This document shows, piece after piece, positions 44,361-52,207 of a stretch of 64,000 bases of DNA. The notes below the pieces were generated by a model. The model was not told the origin of the DNA. It saw only the letters and a list, made by a program, of their open reading frames with translations, and searched no databases. The stretch is from Deminuibacter soli (GTDB lineage Bacteria > Bacteroidota > Bacteroidia > Chitinophagales > Chitinophagaceae): NCBI RefSeq assembly GCF_003412455.1, contig NZ_QTJU01000007.1, positions 248,001 through 312,000 on the forward strand, in the 5' to 3' direction. A program made the translations under genes and the position numbers. How positions within the stretch are numbered: the first letter of the stretch is position 1; every line of letters begins with the position of its first letter.

Positions 44361-44400
44361 TTGAATTTTCAAATTAGCACACTTTCAAATTTTCAAATTG
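44361..44400. repeat. A/T repeat overlapping the start of the second DUF4157 gene
   Basis: Overlapping TTTTCAAATT words include the 23-bp stretch also present at 7099-7121. The repeat ends in the TTG start codon at 44398. The in-frame stop just upstream (TGA at 44362) leaves no other start. Confidence 0.65.
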
Positions 44401-47400
44401 AGCACTCCCAAAATCACACCTGCTGAAAATCTGGCTGCGCATGCACAGCAACCGGAGCAGGCTGCGCCTGAAAGCCGCATTGCCACTATCGAAGGCGGCA
44501 GGCTGGCAACAGCAGGCGGGGCTGGAACAGGTGCGCCACCGCCAGGCAGTTTTGGCGCAAAGGGAGCAAAGCTGCGTTTGCAGACAAGACTGGTGGTAAA
44601 CAGGCCGGGCGACCGGTTTGAACAGGAAGCCGATGAAATGGCTGCGCGTGTATTGCGTGTACCGCCATACAGGCTGCAGCAAAACGTTACTGAACGCAGT
44701 ACTTCGCCGGCCATGCCGCCCCTGGTACAGGCGCGCAGTATACCTGGCAATATGCCTCCTGCACAATTTGCACCGCCGGTTGTACACGCGGCTTTGCAAA
44801 CAAGGGGCAACCCGCTCGATGCAGGCACGCGCGCGTTAATGGAACCGCGTTTTGGTTACGATTTCGGGCAGGTGCAGGTACATACGGATACGTTAGCCGC
44901 CAATTCAGCCAAAGCGGTGCGTGCACAGGCTTATACAGTGGGCAGTCATGTAGTGTTTGGTGCAGGCAAATACAGGCCGGGCAGCAGCGAGGGCAATGCA
45001 TTGCTGGCACATGAACTGGCACACGTAACGCAACAGTTGCCGGGCCATTTGTTGCGCAGGGAAGATACAGCTGCGGCAGACCCGGAACAGCAGCAGCAAC
45101 AACAGCAGCAGGAAGATGCAGGCGCTTCGCTGGTTGTAGATGATACGGCTGCCGATGTATCGCCTGTACAAATGCGGCGCAGTGTTTTCCTGGATCGCCT
45201 GAACCAGTCTATACGCGAGGTAGTAAACCAGGAATTGCAGCATACCATTTACACCGCAGATAATTGCACCTATCTCAATACCGCATTTCAGCGCCACCGG
45301 CAAACACCGGCTGCACAGCTGGAGCGCATGTTGAAACGTTATTCGCCCGGGGCTGCTCATGCCACTTCGGCTGAAGAGCTCATCAGGGCTGTGGCGCAGC
45401 GTGCACGCGAGGCCGCCGTATCCTGGCGCAGGGGCCATTCTGTACTGGGCGCTGTAATGGGTGTTGCCGGTAGTGTGGTGAGTGGCATAGCCGGTTTGTT
45501 TGGCGGTGGTGGCGCATCGCAACAGGGTTCAGACGGCGGCAGTGCTATGCAGTTTAAAAGCAGGCCGGGTGGTGCAGTTGCTGCGCAACCGCCTGCCCTG
45601 GTAATGCATAGTCTTGGCAGGGGCACCGCACTGGATAGCCGAACCCGCACAGGAATGGAGCGTGTGTTTGGAACCAGCTTTGCCAACGTACAGCTGCATA
45701 CCGATACGCACGCAGCCAGTTTATCAGATAACATGAATGCCCGTGCATTCACAGTTGGTCAGCATATAGCATTTGGTAAAGATGAGTACAAACCCGGCAC
45801 CATTGCAGGCGATGCATTGATGGCACATGAACTTGCGCATGTAGTACAGCAGGGCAATGCAGGCAAGGATTCCGGGAAGATGAGCGGAACAACAGGCAGC
45901 GCTGCGCTGGAAGCAGATGCAGATCGCTCGGCTGTGCATGCGGTAGCCTCCTTATGGGGAAGCACCCGCAAAAAGCTCAGCGATCTGCAAAAGCTGGCAT
46001 TGCCAAGGCTCAAATCAGGTCTTCGTTTGCAAAGCTGCGGACGCAGTACATCCCGCACACCCGATCAGCATGCAGGCTTAAGCACACCCGATACCGATCT
46101 TGCCAGGGAAATAGGGTATGAATTGGATCCTGCCAGCAGACCCGCGCCTGCACCGCCACCGCCGCCTCCGCCACCCGGCGGAGGGCCGCCACCTCCACCG
46201 CCACCGGCGCCACCACGCATTCCCTGGGATGGCAAGGCCGGCGATCCCAACCAGGCCGCCAACCAGGCGGCAATGGAAGCACAGTTATTCACTGCGTATG
46301 ATGAATACATCAAATTCTTTCTGCCCAATACCAATGCTGCACTGGCCCGCGCAAGGGTGCCATTTGCAGCTGCACCGGCAGCGGTTGGCGGCGGCGCTGC
46401 CACAACTACAGTAGTAGATATCGCCAACCAGGCAAGAGCACAGCTGGAATCCCGGTATGGCACTTCAATGGATCCTGCTGCACCAACAGCAGGGCAAACC
46501 GCTGGCCGGGCTGCACGCAAAGGCACCGGCGGAGTAGTGGGCGGACAGAATATATTCGACCCATACAGCGGGGCCGACCGCGCCACGTTAACCAATACGC
46601 CCAGTGTGCCCGACCTGGCAGATGGCGTGGCCTGGTGGTTATTTGAAAACGATGTGCCAGGCGCCACACAGGCAGCAGGTGCACGGCAGTTTGCTACAGA
46701 TGTACTTGCTGCACACCACTACTCAACAGTAGATGACCCGCCTGACGGGCCGTTCCGTGTTAAAGTGGCGCAGGATTATGCCAATGCCAACACCCTGCCG
46801 CCGCCCGGTAACCGGCAGCAGCTCATCAACTACCGGCTTACCAGCTGGAACGAACGGGGCGGCCAGGGTATTACGCTGTTATCTGCCATCACGCCAACAG
46901 GTGCCGGTGCTGCAACAGATGAATTGCGGCAGCGTTGGGAAATATTCCAGAGCGCTGTACATGAAAGCCTGCACCTGCGCGCGCATCCTGCTTTCTCTAA
47001 TGCGGCTATTGGCCGCGGCACCATGGTAGAAGGATTTACCGAAATGTTTACGGCCAGTACATTAAATGTGTTATTGCCACGTGTGCTGGCAGGTAACGAA
47101 GAAGGTGTGCGTCATTCTATTGAAGGTAATGTGGCAACGCCCAAGCCCGATCCGAATATTATACCGGCCAGCCGCAACACGCCACAACAATATGCTGATC
47201 ACCGTGCACAGGCTGAACGCATTCGTGATGGCGGTACGCCACCTGCAGGTGTAAAACACACCGGCATTGGAGAGAGTGGTGTAAGAGCCGTTTACTTCCA
47301 GGGGCATGTGGAATACCTGGGTATTGACCCTGCCGGTGCACCGCTGGGTGGTTTGCGTGCGGCAGGTGCAGCAGAGCGTGTTGCCATTCCCGCCGGTATT

Positions 47401-47679
47401 GCAAACCTGGCAGATCTGTCAGCCAGAACCGGCGTGCCGCTGGCTACCATCACCGCTAAAAATCCCGGTATTTCTGATGCGCTTCCGGCAAATGCAATAT
47501 TGCCCGGTTGCAGGGAACACATTGCAGTAGCCGGTGAAACCCGCGCCAATGTTGCTACACAAAATGGCGTTACTGAAGCAGCACTAGCCAATGCCAATCC
47601 CGGCATCGCCGTAAACGCCGGTACCGGCACCTGGGCACCATTGGCATCAGGACAACAGGTATTAATTCCCGTTCATTAA
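44398..47679 (+). CDS. Injection-system effector B: paralog of effector A
   Basis: The 1,093-residue protein is a tandem paralog of the preceding gene across its full length. The N-terminal region and both DUF4157 domains are conserved (HELAH at 205-209 and 477-481), as is the C-terminal gluzincin motif: HESLH at 855-859 with Glu878, again HExxH-x18-E. Differences concentrate in the linkers, with a longer Gln tract, a shorter Pro tract and altered residues between the domains. It also uses a TTG start. Duplication with diverging sequence suggests two related toxins with overlapping or distinct targets. Confidence 0.88.
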   Translation: MSTPKITPAENLAAHAQQPEQAAPESRIATIEGGRLATAGGAGTGAPPPGSFGAKGAKLRLQTRLVVNRPGDRFEQEADEMAARVLRVPPYRLQQNVTERSTSPAMPPLVQARSIPGNMPPAQFAPPVVHAALQTRGNPLDAGTRALMEPRFGYDFGQVQVHTDTLAANSAKAVRAQAYTVGSHVVFGAGKYRPGSSEGNALLAHELAHVTQQLPGHLLRREDTAAADPEQQQQQQQQEDAGASLVVDDTAADVSPVQMRRSVFLDRLNQSIREVVNQELQHTIYTADNCTYLNTAFQRHRQTPAAQLERMLKRYSPGAAHATSAEELIRAVAQRAREAAVSWRRGHSVLGAVMGVAGSVVSGIAGLFGGGGASQQGSDGGSAMQFKSRPGGAVAAQPPALVMHSLGRGTALDSRTRTGMERVFGTSFANVQLHTDTHAASLSDNMNARAFTVGQHIAFGKDEYKPGTIAGDALMAHELAHVVQQGNAGKDSGKMSGTTGSAALEADADRSAVHAVASLWGSTRKKLSDLQKLALPRLKSGLRLQSCGRSTSRTPDQHAGLSTPDTDLAREIGYELDPASRPAPAPPPPPPPPGGGPPPPPPPAPPRIPWDGKAGDPNQAANQAAMEAQLFTAYDEYIKFFLPNTNAALARARVPFAAAPAAVGGGAATTTVVDIANQARAQLESRYGTSMDPAAPTAGQTAGRAARKGTGGVVGGQNIFDPYSGADRATLTNTPSVPDLADGVAWWLFENDVPGATQAAGARQFATDVLAAHHYSTVDDPPDGPFRVKVAQDYANANTLPPPGNRQQLINYRLTSWNERGGQGITLLSAITPTGAGAATDELRQRWEIFQSAVHESLHLRAHPAFSNAAIGRGTMVEGFTEMFTASTLNVLLPRVLAGNEEGVRHSIEGNVATPKPDPNIIPASRNTPQQYADHRAQAERIRDGGTPPAGVKHTGIGESGVRAVYFQGHVEYLGIDPAGAPLGGLRAAGAAERVAIPAGIANLADLSARTGVPLATITAKNPGISDALPANAILPGCREHIAVAGETRANVATQNGVTEAALANANPGIAVNAGTGTWAPLASGQQVLIPVH

Positions 47680-47754
47680 TTGAATATTGACAAGGAACAA
47701 GGAACAGCAGAACCATTAAACCATGGAACAATTGAACTATGGAACAATTGAACA

Positions 47755-48918
47755 ATGAAACCATCCACCCATATTAAGCTGGGCACCAGAAAAATCCCTG
47801 CCTTTCATTTCTTCGGCACCGTTGGTTTTACTGCCGGTTTGCTGCTGGGCGTGCTATGGTGTATAGCGCTGCATTTACCGGTATGGGGAATGCTGGTAAT
47901 GGCATTAACAGCCATGGTTGCTTTTACTGTACTGGCCATGCTGGCGAAACTGCTTACCGGCGAAGAGATTATCGTATACTATCACCACGAAATAGCCATA
48001 CTGCTGGGTTGCGCGCTGGTATTGGGTTTGCTGCATCAGCCGGTACTGCGTTTCCTTGATATCATGATCCTGTGTATTGCAACGTTTCTGGCCTTTGGCA
48101 GGCTGGGTTGTTTTTCTGCAGGCTGTTGTCATGGCAAGCCCTTCAAGAAAGGCGTGGTGTATACGCATGCACATGTGCAGGAGGGGTTGATTTATTATTA
48201 TGAAAACGTTCCGCTGTTCCCGGTGCAGCTGGCTGAATCACTGTATGTGAGTTGCATTGTGCTTACGGGGTGTTGGCTGTTGTCGTCAGGTGCAGCACCG
48301 GGATCGGTGCTGGTGTTGTATACAGCCGGTTACGGACTGTGCCGTTATGTGATGGAATTTTTCAGGGGTGATCCCTGGCGGCCTTACTGGCAGGGACTTT
48401 CAGAAGCGCAATGGACAACCTTGTTACTGGTGCTGTTTACATGGATGGCAGGTTACCTGCACTGGCTGCCCTTGTATACCTGGCATACCGTGATAGCAGC
48501 AGCATTGCTGTGCAGCAGCGCAGTGGTCGTGTTCAGGTTTCACAAAGGCGGTGATGTGGTTAACCCGCGCATCATCCGGCAGCTCATGAATGCCCTGCAC
48601 CAGGCGCATCTACAAAACCTTCAAACCAACAGCGTTCAGCAGCCTGCGCATATTCATGTATGCGCCAACCGGCAGGGATGGAAAGTATCTGCCGGTTTGG
48701 TGCAGCAATACCACCTGCAGCTTACACACTATACCATTTCAGGCAGTGCGCGGCTGCGGCTTACACACGAACTGGCAGAGAAACTCGCGCAGCTATTGCA
48801 AACACTGCATGCACATACAGATAAGGCAGAAATAACCGGGCATCCGGGTAACCTGTTTCATATCGTTTTTAAAACACCCCTGCCCGATAGCAAACCTGCA
48901 GCATACCATACGGTTTAA
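47755..48918 (+). CDS. Lgt-like membrane protein with cytosolic extension
   Basis: The 387-residue protein has seven or so hydrophobic segments and then a soluble ~130-residue tail. It has the Lgt-family landmark FGRLGCFSAGCCHGKPF, plus PVQLAES and the closing YGLCRYVMEFFRGDPWR. Classical Lgt, which transfers diacylglycerol to prolipoproteins, has Glu in the block corresponding to GCC here; a Cys-rich motif replaces it, so activity is uncertain. The extension is not part of Lgt. It lies between two effector genes, so a role in effector lipidation, export or self-protection is possible but unproven. Confidence 0.8.
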   Translation: MKPSTHIKLGTRKIPAFHFFGTVGFTAGLLLGVLWCIALHLPVWGMLVMALTAMVAFTVLAMLAKLLTGEEIIVYYHHEIAILLGCALVLGLLHQPVLRFLDIMILCIATFLAFGRLGCFSAGCCHGKPFKKGVVYTHAHVQEGLIYYYENVPLFPVQLAESLYVSCIVLTGCWLLSSGAAPGSVLVLYTAGYGLCRYVMEFFRGDPWRPYWQGLSEAQWTTLLLVLFTWMAGYLHWLPLYTWHTVIAAALLCSSAVVVFRFHKGGDVVNPRIIRQLMNALHQAHLQNLQTNSVQQPAHIHVCANRQGWKVSAGLVQQYHLQLTHYTISGSARLRLTHELAEKLAQLLQTLHAHTDKAEITGHPGNLFHIVFKTPLPDSKPAAYHTV

Positions 48919-48939
48919 TCGCTACTTTAAAAAACAGCC

Positions 48940-50907
48940 ATGTCTAATTCAGTTACCAAAACACAACCGGGTAAGCCTGTTGCAAGCACACCGCGCAATA
49001 CGGCTGACCAGGCTAAACAACAAACTGTACCTGCGCATGCAGGCGCACAACCTGCTTACCAGTACAGTTTCAGCCGCATGCCACTGGCAGGCGAGGGGCC
49101 GGGTATTGTGCAGGCCAGGCTATCGGTACAAACCAGCGGTGACCATCTCGAAAAAGAAGCAGATCATGCTGCCACGCAGGCCATGCAACCGCAGGTGGCA
49201 CAGCCTGCCAAACTGCAGGCAGGTTCAGCTGCGCGCGCTACTGCTGCTGTTACAGCACCGCCTATTGTGCAAAATGCCCTGCAAACACAGGGGGAACCGC
49301 TGGATGCGGCAACGCGCAATAAAATGGAAGCAAAGCTGGGGCACGACTTTAGCAAGGTGCGTGTGCATGCCGATGCACAGGCCGCAGCGGCTGCATCATC
49401 TATCAATGCAGAAGCTTATACAGCAGGCAATCACGTGGTATTTGGTCAGGGCAGGTACGCACCTGCATCCGGCAATGGCGGCAGGCTGCTCGCACACGAA
49501 CTGGCGCATGTGGTGCAGCAGGGTGGTGGTGGCGGACAGGTACAACGGTATGAAGCAGGCGAGCACTCCCAGTTGGGTGATGCCGGTGATGAATTTAAAA
49601 AGATGGCCACACCGGCTGTAATCACGTATATCGTGAAAAAAGGTGAGGTGCCCGAACAGATTGCAAAGAAGTTTGGCGTAACGGTAGCAGAGTTGAAAGA
49701 AGCCAATAAAGACAAATGGCATATCTGGAATAAAAACAGCGAAGGCTTCAAACAAGGCGACCAGCTCGTTATTCCCACCAAAATTGCACCTGCCATCAAA
49801 GATGCGTTGAATGATGGCGGTAAGTTTAAAGTAAACGTGAATGGGGTGGATGTAGACTATGGTGATATCATCGCCATGTCGGGCGATATGTTTGAAAGCC
49901 CGGATGATTTATTGAAGATGAGCAAGGCAGAGATTGAAGAGATTGTAAAACTCATTAAAGAAGAAAAAACAACAGGCAAGGCCGTATCATCTGAACGTTG
50001 GGACAAAGCCACCAAGGGTAAATTCACCGAACTGGCGCAGAAGAATGAGAAACATTTTGCGCCATCCAACGCAGCTTTTGTACCTGTATCGTCTGCAGCA
50101 CATGGCGGTGATCATAAAACAGAATGGGAGAAGTTTCATGCAAAAGCACTAGGTTTGGCCAAAGACGGCAAGAAGAACGAAGCCTTACTGCAGAACGCCT
50201 TTGGTGATCACTACCTCACCGATGCATTTGCCGCAGGCCACCTGTTTAACAAAAGGGATCTGATGGAGCATTTCAACAGCCAGCTGCCTACCAGTGGTAC
50301 GGGCGACAAACGGGATTTTACCGCCGCATCTAAAACCTTCTTTGATGATGTGGCGCACAAAGCCTGGGGCGGCGATTTAGCCAAAGCATTTTCCGAACTG
50401 GAAACAACAGATTTCAAAGGTGTCATCTTCCGTCCGAATATTGATTCAGAAAGCCGCTTCTCCTCATTGTTACAAGGCATTCACCTGAAAGAACCCGATG
50501 TGCTGGAAAGCGCTGTAGTGAAAACCCTGCACGATGATTTGAATACCATGCCCGGCGGACTGGATGTAGAAAACAACATGGGCGATGCCTGGCCTTTATC
50601 CGGCGACAATACCCTGAATGCCAAAACCACTGCAATAGCCCACAAAGCCGTGGCGCAATCACAACTGAACATCATTTCCACCCTCAATGCTGCAACTGCG
50701 CCTGACATACCCGCAATGCAAAAAAAGGTATGGGACTATACCCCGCATCCCACCACTGCAAGCACCGCCACCATCAAATCAAAAGTAGCCAAAGACGCAG
50801 ACCCCAAAAGTGCCAGTCTAACCGATTCACTGGCCGCCCTGCTGGTGCGTGAACATAAACTCATTATCAAGAAACTGATTGAAAGAGGTATTCTGAAAAA
50901 AGCATAA
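48940..50907 (+). CDS. Injection-system effector C: DUF4157, LysM and zinc phospholipase C-like domain
   Basis: The 655-residue protein has one DUF4157 domain ending in HELAH (186-190), then a LysM domain (residues ~228-282: YIVKKGEVPEQIAKKFGVTVAELKEANKDKW). The C-terminal region has HYLTDAFAAGH: His424, Asp428 and His434. This HxxxDxxxxxH spacing is the same as His118-Asp122-His128 of Bacillus cereus phospholipase C and is shared with P1-type nucleases. Remaining zinc ligands cannot be assigned with confidence. The LysM could bind peptidoglycan in the target. It is the last gene of the operon, 22 bp after the Lgt-like gene. Confidence 0.85.
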   Translation: MSNSVTKTQPGKPVASTPRNTADQAKQQTVPAHAGAQPAYQYSFSRMPLAGEGPGIVQARLSVQTSGDHLEKEADHAATQAMQPQVAQPAKLQAGSAARATAAVTAPPIVQNALQTQGEPLDAATRNKMEAKLGHDFSKVRVHADAQAAAAASSINAEAYTAGNHVVFGQGRYAPASGNGGRLLAHELAHVVQQGGGGGQVQRYEAGEHSQLGDAGDEFKKMATPAVITYIVKKGEVPEQIAKKFGVTVAELKEANKDKWHIWNKNSEGFKQGDQLVIPTKIAPAIKDALNDGGKFKVNVNGVDVDYGDIIAMSGDMFESPDDLLKMSKAEIEEIVKLIKEEKTTGKAVSSERWDKATKGKFTELAQKNEKHFAPSNAAFVPVSSAAHGGDHKTEWEKFHAKALGLAKDGKKNEALLQNAFGDHYLTDAFAAGHLFNKRDLMEHFNSQLPTSGTGDKRDFTAASKTFFDDVAHKAWGGDLAKAFSELETTDFKGVIFRPNIDSESRFSSLLQGIHLKEPDVLESAVVKTLHDDLNTMPGGLDVENNMGDAWPLSGDNTLNAKTTAIAHKAVAQSQLNIISTLNAATAPDIPAMQKKVWDYTPHPTTASTATIKSKVAKDADPKSASLTDSLAALLVREHKLIIKKLIERGILKKA

Positions 50908-50952
50908 TACCTTATTGCCTTGTTGCACAAAAAAGCCCCCACCCGCCATGCC

Positions 50953-51145
50953 GTTGCCGGTGTCCCCACCGGCAACTAATCTCCGCTTCGATCACTCACC
51001 ACTCACCAGCGCTCCCCAATGCCGTTGCCGGTGTCCCCACCGGCAACCAATCTCCGCTTCGATCACTCACCACTCACCAGCGCTCCCCAATACCGTTGCC
51101 GGTGTCCCCACCGGCAACTAATCTCCGCTTCGATCATTCACTATT
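50953..51145. repeat. 71-bp tandem repeat with perfect hairpins
   Basis: Units begin at 50953, 51024 and 51095 with GTTGCCGGTG, then TCCC and CACCGGCAAC: a perfect 10-bp stem with 4-bp loop in each. The rest of the 71-bp unit (ending in CGCTCCCCAAT) is almost identical in the first two copies, and the third diverges after about 50 bp. There is no T-run, so it is not a normal terminator, although three hairpins after the last operon gene could protect the transcript end. Confidence 0.85.
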
Positions 51146-51190
51146 GCCTATTCACTATTCACCAGCGATCCCCCAACCCCCTCATTCCCT

Positions 51191-51198
51191 TAACTTTG
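51191..51198 (+). promoter_or_regulatory. Putative -7 element of the SMP-30 gene
   Basis: TAACTTTG matches TAnnTTTG exactly, but no TTG is seen at the -33 position. It ends 4 bp before the ATG, so transcription would begin at or within the start codon, suggesting a leaderless or near-leaderless message if the site is real. Confidence 0.35.
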
Positions 51199-51202
51199 TG
51201 CC

Positions 51203-52111
51203 ATGCACAAAACACCAGCAGTTTACGTATGGCTAATGGCCGCGCTTATATATAGCCCTATTTGCATCGGCCAGCAAACAACCTATCCCGTTGCGCCCGG
51301 GGCAAAGCTGCAACTGGTGAGCGACCATTTTGCTTTTACAGAAGGCCCTACGGCAGATGCAGCAGGCAACGTTTACTTTACCGATCAGCCCAATAACCGC
51401 ATCTGGAAATACGATACCGCCAATCAGCTTACTGTATATAAAGAAAATGCAGGCCGCGCCAATGGCATGTACTTCGACAGGCACAACAACCTTTATGTTT
51501 GTGCAGATGAACACAACCAGTTATGGCGCATCAATGCAGGCGGTACAACAGATACACTGGTGCGTTTATTGCAGGGCAGACTGCTCAATGGTCCCAATGA
51601 TGTATGGGTAAGTGCTAACGGCAATGTATACCTCACAGATCCCTATTACAAACGCGATTACTGGCCTGCAGACAGACCAGCTGCAAGCACCCGCATGGTA
51701 TTACTGCTGCGCAAAGGAAAACAGCCCTTGGAGGTAATGGACAGCACCCTGCAGCAACCCAACGGTATCACCGGCACGCCCGATGGCAAATACCTCTACG
51801 TGTCCGATCTGCAGGCAGGCAAAACCTGGCGTTACCGCATCAATAAAAAGGGAAGGCTTACAGAAAAACAGTTGTTCGTTGCACAAGGCTCAGACGGTAT
51901 GACTACCGACGCCGCAGGCAACGTGTACCTCTGTGGCAACGGCGTTACCGTATACAATGCAGCCGGACAAAAAATACAACACATACCCGTTCCTGCCCAA
52001 TGGACAGCCAATGTATGCTTCGGCGGCAAAAACAGGAACGTACTGTTCATAACCGCAGGCACCAGTTTATTTACCTTACAAATGACTATAAAGGGCGTGG
52101 GAGGAAAGTAG
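51203..52111 (+). CDS. SMP-30/gluconolactonase-like secreted protein
   Basis: The 302-residue product has a signal peptide (YVWLMAALIYSPICIGQQ) followed by a six-bladed beta-propeller of the SMP-30/gluconolactonase family: FTEGPTADAAGNVYFTDQPNNRIW, then NGMYFDRHNNLYVCADEHNQLWRI, LNGPNDVWVSANGNVYLTDPYYKRDYW and PNGITGTPDGKYLYVSDL. The family hydrolyses sugar lactones, and the metal-binding Glu, Asn and Asp are present in these blocks. It starts 58 bp after the repeat cluster and is separated from the injection operon. A periplasmic role in sugar-acid metabolism is inferred. Confidence 0.85.
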   Translation: MHKTPAVYVWLMAALIYSPICIGQQTTYPVAPGAKLQLVSDHFAFTEGPTADAAGNVYFTDQPNNRIWKYDTANQLTVYKENAGRANGMYFDRHNNLYVCADEHNQLWRINAGGTTDTLVRLLQGRLLNGPNDVWVSANGNVYLTDPYYKRDYWPADRPAASTRMVLLLRKGKQPLEVMDSTLQQPNGITGTPDGKYLYVSDLQAGKTWRYRINKKGRLTEKQLFVAQGSDGMTTDAAGNVYLCGNGVTVYNAAGQKIQHIPVPAQWTANVCFGGKNRNVLFITAGTSLFTLQMTIKGVGGK

Positions 52112-52130
52112 GTTCCGGATCTGGTGAACT

Positions 52131-52172
52131 AATTTCATTTTCAAATTTTCAAATTACCACATTTTCAAATTT
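52131..52172. repeat. Dispersed A/T repeat between the SMP-30 and phosphorylase genes
   Basis: Three overlapping TTTTCAAATT words fill the gap. It is the same family as at 7099, 40941 and 44361. A GATTTTTG element follows at 52181-52188 (seven of eight matches to TAnnTTTG), a weak promoter candidate for the phosphorylase gene. Confidence 0.6.
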
Positions 52173-52207
52173 ATTATCCCGATTTTTGCGTTTCAAACCG
52201 ATACTTT

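Noticed and set aside
48980..49621. 213-residue plus-strand frame inside the third effector gene
   Set aside because: It is an alternative reading of the DUF4157 region and consists of Arg/His/Gln-rich sequence without domain content.
13290..50907. Prophage or type VI secretion system
   Set aside because: No capsid, portal, terminase, integrase or lysis genes, and no T6SS membrane-complex genes, were recognised. DUF4255, the AAA ATPase and DUF4157 cargo point to eCIS.
50953..51118. Intrinsic terminators at the end of the injection operon
   Set aside because: The stems are strong but none is followed by a T-run, so they were recorded as repeats.
50953..51145. CRISPR array
   Set aside because: The repeats are 71-bp tandem units without variable spacers, each with an internal hairpin, and no cas genes are near.
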